A stretch of DNA of 64,000 nt from contig NZ_CP072913.1 of NCBI RefSeq assembly GCF_017968885.1, positions 5,124,501-5,188,500 of the forward strand. The letters are read 5' to 3'. This document shows positions 34,211 through 42,162 of this stretch, piece after piece. Source of the stretch: Pseudomonas sp. Tri1. GTDB taxonomy: Bacteria > Pseudomonadota > Gammaproteobacteria > Pseudomonadales > Pseudomonadaceae. The notes under the pieces were generated by a model. That model made no database searches. It saw only the letters and a list, made by a program, of their open reading frames with translations, and was not told the DNA's origin. A program made the translations under genes and the position numbers. Position 1 is the first letter of the stretch; each line of letters starts with the position of its first letter.

Positions 34211-34678
34211 ATGCACGACACTAACTTGTTGCAACTGATTACCGACGACTTCGCTCCCGCACAACAATTGCTGGAGTTACTGCAGACCGAATCCCTGGCA
34301 CTGCACGGTCGCGACATGCCCCTGCTGGAAACTATTCTGGCGCAAAAACAGGCATTGATCATTTTGCTCGATCAGCATGGCCGCAAGCGCAGCGAGATTC
34401 TCGCCAGCCTCAATCTGCCCGCCAATAGTAGCGGTCTTGAACAACTGGCCAGCCAATCCTCGGTCGGCGATCAGTTGCTGTCGCAAAGCCAAGTACTCAA
34501 CGACCTGCTCGCCCAGTGCCAGGACGCCAATGCGCGCAACGGCCAGTCGATCCAGCTCCAGCAGGCCGCCACCGCCAACCAGTTGCGCATCCTCAATGGC
34601 GGCGAAATCCCGACGCTTTATGACGCCCGCGGTTCGACCGCCAAGATGGTCAAGCACCGCCCGCTCAGCCAGGCATGA
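34211..34678 (+). CDS. flgN: Flagellar export chaperone FlgN
   Basis: The 155-residue protein is largely alpha-helical with the FlgN-type pattern LLQLITDDFAPAQQLLELLQTE at the N-terminus and LLAQCQDANARNGQSIQLQQ in the second helix. It escorts hook-filament junction proteins FlgK and FlgL to the export gate. It follows flgM in the same direction and is probably cotranscribed. Confidence 0.93.
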   Translation: MHDTNLLQLITDDFAPAQQLLELLQTESLALHGRDMPLLETILAQKQALIILLDQHGRKRSEILASLNLPANSSGLEQLASQSSVGDQLLSQSQVLNDLLAQCQDANARNGQSIQLQQAATANQLRILNGGEIPTLYDARGSTAKMVKHRPLSQA

Positions 34679-34719
34679 AGCGAACGATGCCGACGCTCTA
34701 TCAACGCGCGATACATGCT

Positions 34720-34754
34720 GGCAAAATGCCGGCTCTTTGTAGTCGTATTTTGCC
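34720..34754 (+). terminator. Weak hairpin between flgN and flgZ
   Basis: GGCAAAAT (34720-34727) pairs with ATTTTGCC (34747-34754) without a T-run. It may attenuate or stabilise the message ahead of flgZ. Confidence 0.35.
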
Positions 34755-34770
34755 TGGAGATTGACTCACC

Positions 34771-35517
34771 GTGTTCAATGCCTCAAACGCGGATGATGCT
34801 CCGCAGCCACCCAAGGTCCTCACCACGCCCCTGGAAATCGCCGGCAACCTACGGATGCTGCAAGATAGCCACGACCCCTTGATCATCACGTTCCACGAAC
34901 GCACCCAGCGCTTCCAGAGCTATCTGGTGAATGTCGATCGCGAGAGCAACTCCATTGCCCTGGACGAAATGATCCCGCGCGATGGCGAACGCTTCTTGCT
35001 GGCGGGTGAGCCGTTTCGTGTCGAGGGTTTCCATGACGGCGTGCGCATCGCCTGGGAAGGCAACGGCCCCTTGACCATCGCCGAGTCCAGTGACGGTCGC
35101 TGCTATCGCGGTGCCCTGCCCGAAGAAGTGGTGTACCACCAACGCCGCAATGCCTTTCGCGCCGCCCTGAAACTGGCGCAACTGGTGGACGTAGAACTGG
35201 GTGGCGAAAAACTCAAGTCTCCGGTAAACGGCAAGCTGCTGGATATTTCCGCAACCGGTTGCAAGCTGCGCTTCGAAGGCGACATTACCGCGCGCCTGCA
35301 ATTGGGTCAGGTCTACGAGCGTTTCATCGCGGCCCTGCCCTTTGGCAACATGACTGCGCCAGTGGAGCTGCGTTACCTGCATTTCGAAGAGAAGATCAAC
35401 ACCACCTTCGCCGGCGTGCGCTTCCACAATATCAGTGGCCTGGTGCAACGGCAGGTCGAGCGTTTCGTCTATCAACTGCAGCGCGAAGCCCGTCGGTTCG
35501 ATAAAGACGACCTCTGA
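34771..35517 (+). CDS. flgZ: Flagellar brake PilZ protein FlgZ/YcgR
   Basis: The 248-residue protein has an N-terminal YcgR-like beta domain (about 15-115) and a C-terminal PilZ domain with the c-di-GMP motif QRRNAFR (about 127-133) and [12 protein letters not shown] (about 156-167). On binding c-di-GMP it acts on the flagellar stator and slows swimming. The start is a GTG at 34771. Its place after flgMN is the standard Pseudomonas layout and links c-di-GMP to motility, alongside AmrZ further along this window. Confidence 0.94.
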   Translation: MFNASNADDAPQPPKVLTTPLEIAGNLRMLQDSHDPLIITFHERTQRFQSYLVNVDRESNSIALDEMIPRDGERFLLAGEPFRVEGFHDGVRIAWEGNGPLTIAESSDGRCYRGALPEEVVYHQRRNAFRAALKLAQLVDVELGGEKLKSPVNGKLLDISATGCKLRFEGDITARLQLGQVYERFIAALPFGNMTAPVELRYLHFEEKINTTFAGVRFHNISGLVQRQVERFVYQLQREARRFDKDDL

Positions 35518-35531
35518 TCTGCTTCGCCCAT

Positions 35532-35571
35532 AAAAAACGGGCAGTCCCTCGCGGTGACTGCCCGTTTTTTT
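35532..35571. terminator. Bidirectional terminator between flgZ and the MFS gene
   Basis: CGGGCAGTC (35538-35546) pairs with GACTGCCCG (35556-35564), flanked by A6 and T7, serving the converging flgZ and MFS genes. Confidence 0.93.
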
Positions 35572-35580
35572 ATGACCGGC

Positions 35581-36948
35581 TCAAGGCCGGGCCTGGGTAA
35601 AACTGGGTGCCTGCGGCTCGTCGGGCGCAGTGTCGGTTTCAGTGGCCGGCTCTGGGTCTGGCGCAGGCTCAAGGTCCGGATTGGCCGGCGCCTGCATCTG
35701 CTCCTGCACCACCTGCTCATCCACCCGCGGATCGAGACACGCCACCAGGGGCGAACTCGACATGCTGTCCGGCATCGCCACGTGATGTAGCGGTGCGTCG
35801 TCGACCTGATGCAAGTTGGTCACCGCCTTCGGCCGAATCCGCCATACCAGCACCAAGGCGAAGAAGGCAAAAAAGCCATACAGCATCTGGCTACCGAACA
35901 TTTTCATCAGCACCCCGGCCACCAGCGGCCCGATACTGGCACCGACACCGTAGGTCACCAACAACATCGCCGTGAGCGATACCCGACGATCCCCCTCGAC
36001 ATGGTCGTTGGAAAATGCCACCGCCAACGGGTACAGGCAGAACTGCACCAACGAACAGAAAAATCCCGCGACAAACAGCACTTCCAGTGGCACCTTCGGC
36101 AGGATCGCCAGCGGCAGGGCACACACCACCAGGACCAGCGCAAAACACCGAATCAGCAAGGCCCGGTCGTAACGATCGGACAGCCAGCCCAACGGCCACT
36201 GCACGAGCAGTCCGGCAAAGATGCAGCTACCCATGAACAGACCGACCTGCTCGGTCGACAAGCCCTGCTGAGAAGCGTACAGGGGCGCCAGGCCATAGAA
36301 CGAGCCGACGATCAGCCCGGAACCCAGTACCGTGCTCAACGACTGCGGCACACGCTTGATAAAGAAGCGCGGCTCCATCGGCGCCGGATGCAGTGCCGCC
36401 GGGTGAATTCGCCGAGTCAGCGCCACCGGCACCAGGCACAGGGCAAAACACAGTGCCACCAGCATCAACAGTTCCAGGCCGAGGGCCGGGTGCATGACCA
36501 GTATCAGTTGCCCAAGCACCAGCCCCAGGTACGAGGCGATCATGTAGCCGCTGAACACCACTCCGCGCTGCTTGGCATCAGCTTGCTCATTGAGCCAGCT
36601 CTCGATGACCATGTACTGGCACATCATGCCCAAGCCGACGATCATCCGCAGCACGATCCAGGCCGGCAGCCAATCCACCAAGCCATGGCCCAGCACCGCC
36701 GCACCGACGATTCCGGCGCAGGCCGAATAGGCACGGATATGCCCGACCCGGGCGATCAGCCGATGGCCGATCTTGCCGCCCAGCACCAGGCCGAAATAGT
36801 TGGCGGCCATCAGCGCACCGACCCACAGACTGTCCACGTGGTCGGCGGCCAGGCGCAAAGCCAGGTAAGTACTCAAGAGGCCGGAGCCGATCAACATCAT
36901 CAGCGAGGCGAAATAAAGCGCTCGAAAAGGTTTCCAGATTTGGCGCAT
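35581..36948 (-). CDS. MFS transporter (YcaD-like) with a proline/glutamate-rich tail
   Basis: The 455-residue protein has about twelve membrane helices in residues 8-385 and the MFS loop motif GGKIGHRLIARVGH (about 57-70). The pattern is that of the YcaD/YfkF branch of putative permeases; no substrate is known. The last 65 residues are hydrophilic and rich in Pro, Glu, Asp and Ala, an unusually long cytosolic tail. It lies downstream of the glutamine-synthetase-like gene with a 70-base gap. Confidence 0.85.
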   Translation of the reverse strand: MRQIWKPFRALYFASLMMLIGSGLLSTYLALRLAADHVDSLWVGALMAANYFGLVLGGKIGHRLIARVGHIRAYSACAGIVGAAVLGHGLVDWLPAWIVLRMIVGLGMMCQYMVIESWLNEQADAKQRGVVFSGYMIASYLGLVLGQLILVMHPALGLELLMLVALCFALCLVPVALTRRIHPAALHPAPMEPRFFIKRVPQSLSTVLGSGLIVGSFYGLAPLYASQQGLSTEQVGLFMGSCIFAGLLVQWPLGWLSDRYDRALLIRCFALVLVVCALPLAILPKVPLEVLFVAGFFCSLVQFCLYPLAVAFSNDHVEGDRRVSLTAMLLVTYGVGASIGPLVAGVLMKMFGSQMLYGFFAFFALVLVWRIRPKAVTNLHQVDDAPLHHVAMPDSMSSSPLVACLDPRVDEQVVQEQMQAPANPDLEPAPDPEPATETDTAPDEPQAPSFTQARP

Positions 36949-36980
36949 CGGCGTTCCGAGCGGCTCCTTGAGGTAAGTAA

Positions 36981-37003
36981 GGGCTATCCGTTGAAGATAG
37001 CCC
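36981..37003 (-). terminator. Hairpin between the GS-like and MFS genes
   Basis: GGGCTATC (36981-36988) pairs with GATAGCCC (36996-37003). There is no T-run on the minus strand, so it is at most an attenuator. Confidence 0.4.
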
Positions 37004-37018
37004 GAATGCGACGGTTCG

Positions 37019-38362
37019 TTATGCCTGGGCCGCTAGGACACGCCGCTCCCAGGGCGTGATTTCATCAAAAAAGCTGGTCAGTTCCATGGACTTCGAAGCG
37101 ACGTAGCCTTCGATGAACTCCGTACCGAACAGTTCCTTCGCCAAATGACTACGTTTCAGACGCTCCAGGGCAGCGTGCAAGGTACATGGCAGCGACAGAT
37201 TATCTGGCACTTGGAATTCGCCCTGGATCGCGGCGCTTGGCTCCAGGCGATTTTCGATGCCATAGAGCCCGGCTGCCAGGCTGGCGGCAATCGCCAGGTA
37301 GGGGTTGGCATCCGCTCCCGGCAAGCGATTCTCGACCCGACGGGCCGCCGGCGAACTGGCCGGAATCCGCAACCCGGCCGACCGATTGTCATGGGACCAA
37401 CAGGCATTGTTCGGTGACGCGAACGGATGACACAGGCGCTGGTAGGAATTCACGTTCGGTGCGAACAGCGCGGTAAAATCCGCCATGCCCGCCTGCTGTC
37501 CACCGATGAAATGCCTGAAGGTTGCAGTCGGTTCGCCCGCCGCGTCGCTGAACACGTTGCGCCCGCTGTCCAACTCGACGACGCTCTGGTGAATATGCAT
37601 CGAACTGCCCGGCGTATGCGCCAAGGGTTTGGCCATGCAAACCACAGTCAGGCCGTGCTTGAGCGCCACTTCCTTGAGCAGATGCTTGAACAGGAAGGTC
37701 TGGTCGGCCAGCAACAAAGGGTCGCCGTGCAGCAGGTTGATCTCGAACTGGCTCACGCCCATTTCATGCATGAACGTGTCGCGGGGCAAGCCCAGCGCCG
37801 CCATGCATTCATAGACTTCACTGAAGAACGGTCGCAGGCCATTGTTGGAGCTGATACTGAACGCCGAGTGCCCCTCTTCGCGCCGGCCATCCAGGCCCAC
37901 CGGCGGCTGGAATGGCCGGGTCGGATCCGGGTTGGGCGCGAACACGAAGAATTCCAGCTCGGTGGCCACGACCGGCGCCAGGCCAAGGGCGGCATATCGA
38001 GCGATGACGGCCTTGAGCTGGCCGCGCGTGGACAGCCGGGAGCTTTCCCCGGTCAATTCATCGGCGTCGCAAATCGCCAGGGCCCGGGGCTGTTGGCTCC
38101 AGGGCAGGCGGTGGATCTGTTTCGGGTCGGCCACCAGTGCCAGGTCGCCGTCATCGCTGCCGTAAAAGCGCGACGGCGGATAACCGCCCATGATGCATTG
38201 CAGCAGCACACCTCGCGCCATCTGCAACCGCCGCCCTTCGAGAAAACCCTCGGCGGTCATCACCTTGCCCCGCGGCACGCCATTCAAATCCGGCGTAACG
38301 CATTCAATCTCATCAATGCCCGTCAGTCGCTGCGCGAGTGAACGCTGGCCATCGGTCGTCAT
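37019..38362 (-). CDS. Glutamine-synthetase-family ligase (gamma-glutamyl-polyamine synthetase type)
   Basis: The 447-residue protein has the GS N-terminal beta-grasp domain and the catalytic domain with metal/ATP motifs VVATELEFFVF (about 133-143), HEMGVSQFEINL (about 205-216), GSSMHIHQSV (about 257-266) and RIPASSPAARRVENRLPGADANPYLA (about 339-364). The gene resembles the PuuA/SpuI group, which attaches glutamate to putrescine or other amines, rather than GlnA, as it lacks the adenylylation Tyr loop. The ATG at 38362 gives MTTDGQRSLAQRLTGIDEIE; a longer frame exists upstream. The true substrate is inference. Confidence 0.88.
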   Translation of the reverse strand: MTTDGQRSLAQRLTGIDEIECVTPDLNGVPRGKVMTAEGFLEGRRLQMARGVLLQCIMGGYPPSRFYGSDDGDLALVADPKQIHRLPWSQQPRALAICDADELTGESSRLSTRGQLKAVIARYAALGLAPVVATELEFFVFAPNPDPTRPFQPPVGLDGRREEGHSAFSISSNNGLRPFFSEVYECMAALGLPRDTFMHEMGVSQFEINLLHGDPLLLADQTFLFKHLLKEVALKHGLTVVCMAKPLAHTPGSSMHIHQSVVELDSGRNVFSDAAGEPTATFRHFIGGQQAGMADFTALFAPNVNSYQRLCHPFASPNNACWSHDNRSAGLRIPASSPAARRVENRLPGADANPYLAIAASLAAGLYGIENRLEPSAAIQGEFQVPDNLSLPCTLHAALERLKRSHLAKELFGTEFIEGYVASKSMELTSFFDEITPWERRVLAAQA

Positions 38363-38474
38363 GACGCAATCCTTGTTATGTGCGAGCCGCGAACGGCAAC
38401 CCGTACAAAATAGGCTTCGGCTGTTCGGAATATCAAGCACCCGGAAAGAATAAACACCGAACCTTGGAATACAT

Positions 38475-38502
38475 TGTGGGAGCGGGCTTGCTCGCTCCCA
38501 CA
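38475..38502. repeat. Single compact REP hairpin
   Basis: TGTGGGAGCG (38475-38484) pairs with CGCTCCCACA (38493-38502) around GGCTTGCT. It is one REP unit without a partner. Confidence 0.85.
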
Positions 38503-38541
38503 GGGGGATTTGTGTTGGCAGGGTTATTTGCGCAGACAGGC

Positions 38542-39234
38542 TCAGGGCAGGTAAATCCGGAACACTCCGCCGCCCAGCACCCCGCCATTGGCAATCTCGG
38601 TGCGCCCGCACAAACCGCCACGCTGATGCAACCCGGCAATCCGCGCGGCAAAGTACAAGCCCAGCCCGGTGCTGCCACTGCTGTGGTTGATGCCTTGCAC
38701 ATACTCGGCCTGACGTTCGATCATCTCGGGCGGATAACCGTCGCCGTCATCATTGATGGTCAGCACCAACTGCCCAGCCTCGTCGCTCACACTGACCAAC
38801 AATGTCTGGCGGGCATGGCGAATGGCATTGTTGATGCAGTTGTCGAGCACCGAAGCAATCAGCTCGCGATCGAAAAAGCCCAAAGGACTGAGCGGGTCGA
38901 CTTCGTAGGTAGCCATGATCCCGCGACTGCGGAACACGTCCTGGTGGCTGGCCAGTTGCGCCTCGATGAAATCATCCAGCTCATGGTAGGCCGGATGCAG
39001 CGGCAGTTGGTTGACCCCCAGCTTGTACAGCCCCAGCAGTTGCACCAGCAAGCCGTTGAGATGGGCGAACTCGAACTCCATGACCCCCTGCTCCGAGGTC
39101 TGCCGCTCGGGATCGGGCAAACGCTCGAGCCATTGCGTATGCGCCTGCATGAGCAGGGTCAGGGAGTTTTTCATGTCGTGCACGGTAGACGCGATCACCG
39201 TGGAGAAATCGAGTGCCTGTTCGCTGTCATTCAT
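38542..39234 (-). CDS. Soluble sensor histidine kinase
   Basis: The 230-residue protein has no membrane helix or recognisable sensor domain. It has an H-box STVHDMKNSLTLLMQ (His about 19), N-box DNCINNAIRHA and G-boxes DDGDGYPPE and STGLGLYFA of the HATPase fold. Its ATG at 39234 lies 8 bases inside the end of the REC-TPR gene, so the two are translationally coupled and probably form a phosphorelay pair in the cytosol. The input signal is unknown. Confidence 0.85.
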   Translation of the reverse strand: MNDSEQALDFSTVIASTVHDMKNSLTLLMQAHTQWLERLPDPERQTSEQGVMEFEFAHLNGLLVQLLGLYKLGVNQLPLHPAYHELDDFIEAQLASHQDVFRSRGIMATYEVDPLSPLGFFDRELIASVLDNCINNAIRHARQTLLVSVSDEAGQLVLTINDDGDGYPPEMIERQAEYVQGINHSSGSTGLGLYFAARIAGLHQRGGLCGRTEIANGGVLGGGVFRIYLP

Positions 39235-40834
39235 CGCCAAATGCCTTGCTTCGCAGTTTCTGATAACGCGCAAAACGCGCATCGGTGTCGGGCATCATGC
39301 CCACCAGTTTCAGACAGGTGCGGCATTCCTGCAGCAGCTCCGACTCCGCGCTGGTGTCGGTACCATGCAGCAGGGACTGCGCCATGTTCAGGGCAATACT
39401 GATGTTCTTCGGTTGCATCTTCAGGGCGCGACGGAACAGCTCTCGCGCCTCGGGCAACGCGCCAGTCTTGTAGACGCGCACACCTTCGCGGTTCAGCTCG
39501 GCGGCAGCATTGCCTTGATTGAGGATGTTCGGATCGTCGGTCAGCTTGGCGATGCCTTGCATCACCGTCGGGTCGTCACCGTAGATCTCCGCGCAGTTCT
39601 TGAGCATCGATTCGCCGGCACTGGCCTGACCGAGCATTTGCAGCTGCTTGGCCACCAGCAATGCGGCTTCGGCACTCATGAACTGCTCCATGCCGTCAAG
39701 GCGCTGCAAAGCCTGTTCGGTGAGCTTTTCTGCGGTTTCGGCATCGTTGAGCAACAGGCTCGTGGCTTTCATCAACCGTGCCCGAACCTGTAGCCCCGGG
39801 TCGTTGAGGTTTTCCTTCGCCACGGCGCTGAGGGTGGTATTGATCTCCAGTCGGGTTCGGGTATCCAAACCCTTCTCGCTGCCCTTGCTGATCAACGCAT
39901 GAGCCAGGCCCAGGTTGCTTTCCGGATCCTTGAAGCGCGACTGCGCGCCCTGCCCGACCGCCTGGCGGTAGGCCTTGGACGCCGTTTCGTAGTCTTCGTT
40001 GGTCATTGCCAGCTTGCCCAGCAGCGACTGCCGACGAACCGCCAGAGGCGACAGGCGCACCGCTTCTTCGAGTACGTGTTGCGCCTGTTTCGTATCACCT
40101 TCGGCCACCAGCACTTCAGCCATGCCGTCGTACAACGCCGGCATCATCGGAAATACCTTCAGGGCCTTCTCATAGACGTCCTTGGCCTGGCCGACCTGTC
40201 CGCGCTTGAACAGCAGCTTCCCCAGGCCCGCATAGGCCCACGGCAACGGGCGGTCAGCGAGGATGGTGTTGTACAGACGCTCCAGGGCTTCGTTCTGATT
40301 CAAGTCGCGCAGCGCGTCGGCCCGATAACGCAGGCACAACGGTCCATAACGTGGATCCTGCTTGCACAGGGCGATGCAGGCATTGAGCACTTCCATCGGC
40401 TTGCCGCGATCAAGGGCCTGCAGGATCGGCTTGAGCAGGGTCTTGCGCTGCTCCAACCGTTCCAGCCGCTGAGCCAGGCCAGAGCGATTGAACGGCTTGG
40501 TCAGGTACGCATCGGGCTCATGCTCCAAGGCACTGAGCACCATCGCCTGGCTGCTTTCAGCGGTCACCATGAGAAACACGCTTTCATGGCTGATCAGCTT
40601 CTCGACCATCAGGTCTTCAAGCACCTGCTGGCCGTTCTTGCGGCCGTCGCCCAGGTGATAATCCTGCAAAATGAAGTCATAACGCTTCTGCGAACACATG
40701 CGCAGCGCCACTTCACCGGTGTCAGCGGTGTCCACGTCCTTGACGCCCAGCTCACGCAGCATGGACCGGACGGAGCTGCGGAAATCCGAGAAATCATCGA
40801 CGATCAGAAAACTTTTTTGGTGGTACGCCAGCAT
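39227..40834 (-). CDS. Response regulator with TPR-repeat output domain
   Basis: The 535-residue protein has an N-terminal receiver domain (about 1-125; LIVDDF, phosphoacceptor Asp in FILQDYHLGDG, Lys in YLTKPFN) followed by about 400 residues of helical TPR repeats (for example LPWAYAGLGKLLFKRGQVGQAKDVYEKAL and REGVRVYKTGALPEARELFRRALKMQPKN). There is no DNA-binding or enzymatic domain, so output should be a protein-protein contact. The ATG at 40834 begins MLAYHQKSFLIVDD. It is coupled to the downstream soluble kinase. Confidence 0.88.
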   Translation of the reverse strand: MLAYHQKSFLIVDDFSDFRSSVRSMLRELGVKDVDTADTGEVALRMCSQKRYDFILQDYHLGDGRKNGQQVLEDLMVEKLISHESVFLMVTAESSQAMVLSALEHEPDAYLTKPFNRSGLAQRLERLEQRKTLLKPILQALDRGKPMEVLNACIALCKQDPRYGPLCLRYRADALRDLNQNEALERLYNTILADRPLPWAYAGLGKLLFKRGQVGQAKDVYEKALKVFPMMPALYDGMAEVLVAEGDTKQAQHVLEEAVRLSPLAVRRQSLLGKLAMTNEDYETASKAYRQAVGQGAQSRFKDPESNLGLAHALISKGSEKGLDTRTRLEINTTLSAVAKENLNDPGLQVRARLMKATSLLLNDAETAEKLTEQALQRLDGMEQFMSAEAALLVAKQLQMLGQASAGESMLKNCAEIYGDDPTVMQGIAKLTDDPNILNQGNAAAELNREGVRVYKTGALPEARELFRRALKMQPKNISIALNMAQSLLHGTDTSAESELLQECRTCLKLVGMMPDTDARFARYQKLRSKAFGDE

Positions 40835-41109
40835 CGAGGATGTCCAGGCAAGTAAGAAAATAACCCAATGGCAAGCAACGAAACGCCGTCTCATAGCCCA
40901 GCAAGGCGCGCAGATAATAGCCACCAGCTACTTACGATCAAGGGTTTTGCGAACCTCTTGTCGTGGCTGTGTCATAGCGCACATTGCGAGCCGTTCCTGC
41001 ACGCCGAAACGCCGGAGAAAACAGGGCTCGTCAGGTTATCGGCCGAAAATGGTGTTCCGTTAAGCCGATCGCATGGAAGAAGCCGGGAAGGGATTGCGGC
41101 GAGGAAATG

Positions 41110-41186
41110 TGGTGTCCCAGGGCAGGTTCGAACTGCCAACCTTCCCCTTAGGAGGGGGATGCTCTATCCAATTGAGCTACTGAGAC
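41110..41186 (-). tRNA. tRNA-Arg (anticodon CCT)
   Basis: The minus strand folds as a 77-base tRNA with acceptor GTCTCAG/CTGGGAC, anticodon loop CTCCTAA (anticodon CCT, codon AGG), T-loop GTTCGAA and encoded CCA. Confidence 0.96.
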
Positions 41187-41712
41187 ACAAGTCGACCGCG
41201 AGAACCGCGGTACGAAGGACGGCGTGCATGTTAACGGTCAGCCCTGGGTTTGTCATGTCGTCCATGGTTTTTTAAGTGTAGGCAAAGGCTACCCTCGCCA
41301 GCTCTGGAGGTCGACGACACCGAGTAACCGATCGCCGCTCATCTGTCCCAGGCGAGCTTAAGCTAGTAAATCGGCCATTTGCCACTATCCTATACATACC
41401 AAGGACAGCAAACGCCTTTGCCCCGCTCCGGTTATCCGCCGGACGGTATGGCACATAGACACGATGCAGTGGTCACAGATGCAGACCTGTTGATTTTTCA
41501 AACTAGTCCGCATTTTTTGATGAAGGGTACTGGCATAACGCCTTTACCCGGATCAATATTTGTCACAGAATTGGCGCCAATGATCTGGCAATTTTGAGGC
41601 ATGATGCGGGCCTCTTAACAATTCAGGTTGAACATTTGGCTAAGGGCCTTGTCCTATCGACATCCTGCGGCCAATCCCGAGAACCGCTCCCCTGAACTAA
41701 CCGGTTAAATAT
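41187..41712. other. Gene-poor, AT-rich region between tRNA-Arg(CCT) and amrZ
   Basis: 526 bases without a convincing gene; an open frame at 41379-41597 (72 codons) has no ribosome site or recognisable family. The part from 41450 on is AT-rich for this genome and holds the amrZ promoter region. No integrase or attachment-site duplicate of the tRNA end is seen. Confidence 0.6.
41531..41542 (+). promoter_or_regulatory. Candidate AmrZ operator (autoregulation)
   Basis: TGGCATAACGCC differs at one base from the TGGCAAAACGCC core of the amrZ1 operator of P. aeruginosa as I recall it. A perfect 12-base palindrome ATTGGCGCCAAT (41570-41581) lies 30 bases further on. Both are 130-180 bases upstream of amrZ, where AmrZ represses itself. 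Confidence 0.6.
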
Positions 41713-42039
41713 ATGCGCCCATTGAAACAGGCAGTTTATTCCAGCCGTACGGCTGACAAGTTTGTCGTACGTCTGCCAGACGGAATGCGTGAACGCATTG
41801 CCGAGGTGGCTCGCAATCATCACCGCAGCATGAACTCTGAAATCATCGCGCGCCTTGAGCAAAGCCTTATTCAGGAAGGCGCGCTGGGTGAAGAGCTCAG
41901 CATGCGTCTGGACAGCCCGGAGCTGTCACTGCACGAGCGCGAGCTGCTGCAACGATTCCGACAACTTTCCCATCGCCAGCAAAACGCCCTCGTTTCGCTG
42001 ATTGCCCATGATGTAGAAATGGCCGCAGACGCGTCCTGA
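41713..42039 (+). CDS. amrZ: Alginate and motility regulator AmrZ (ribbon-helix-helix)
   Basis: The 108-residue protein carries an Arc-type ribbon-helix-helix domain (about 14-52: [35 protein letters not shown]) and the AmrZ C-terminal tetramerisation part ([28 protein letters not shown]). Start [17 protein letters not shown] matches Pseudomonas AmrZ. It controls alginate, c-di-GMP and flagellar genes; in fluorescens strains it represses fleQ and so flagellar synthesis. It stands alone with its own terminator and an apparent self-operator. Confidence 0.95.
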   Translation: MRPLKQAVYSSRTADKFVVRLPDGMRERIAEVARNHHRSMNSEIIARLEQSLIQEGALGEELSMRLDSPELSLHERELLQRFRQLSHRQQNALVSLIAHDVEMAADAS

Positions 42040-42056
42040 TCGCACCCAATATCTTG

Positions 42057-42083
42057 AAGCCAGCCTTGTGCTGGCTTTTTTTT
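42057..42083 (+). terminator. Terminator of amrZ
   Basis: AAGCCAGC (42057-42064), loop CTTGT, GCTGGCTT (42070-42077), then T6 (eight T in all). Confidence 0.93.
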
Positions 42084-42122
42084 GCCTGGCGTTTGGCCTT
42101 GAGCTGAATTTTCGAGCCCCAT

Positions 42123-42152
42123 GAAAAAGCCCGCCAGATAGGCGGGCTTTTC
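42123..42152 (-). terminator. Terminator of mgtE
   Basis: AAAAGCCCGCC (42125-42135), loop AGATA, GGCGGGCTTTT (42141-42151), just after the mgtE stop; the stem has U-tracts in both directions. Confidence 0.92.
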
Positions 42153-42162
42153 GATGAGCGAT

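Noticed and set aside
41379..41597. A 72-codon open frame between tRNA-Arg and amrZ
   Set aside because: No ribosome site, no family resemblance, and it overlaps the likely amrZ operators.
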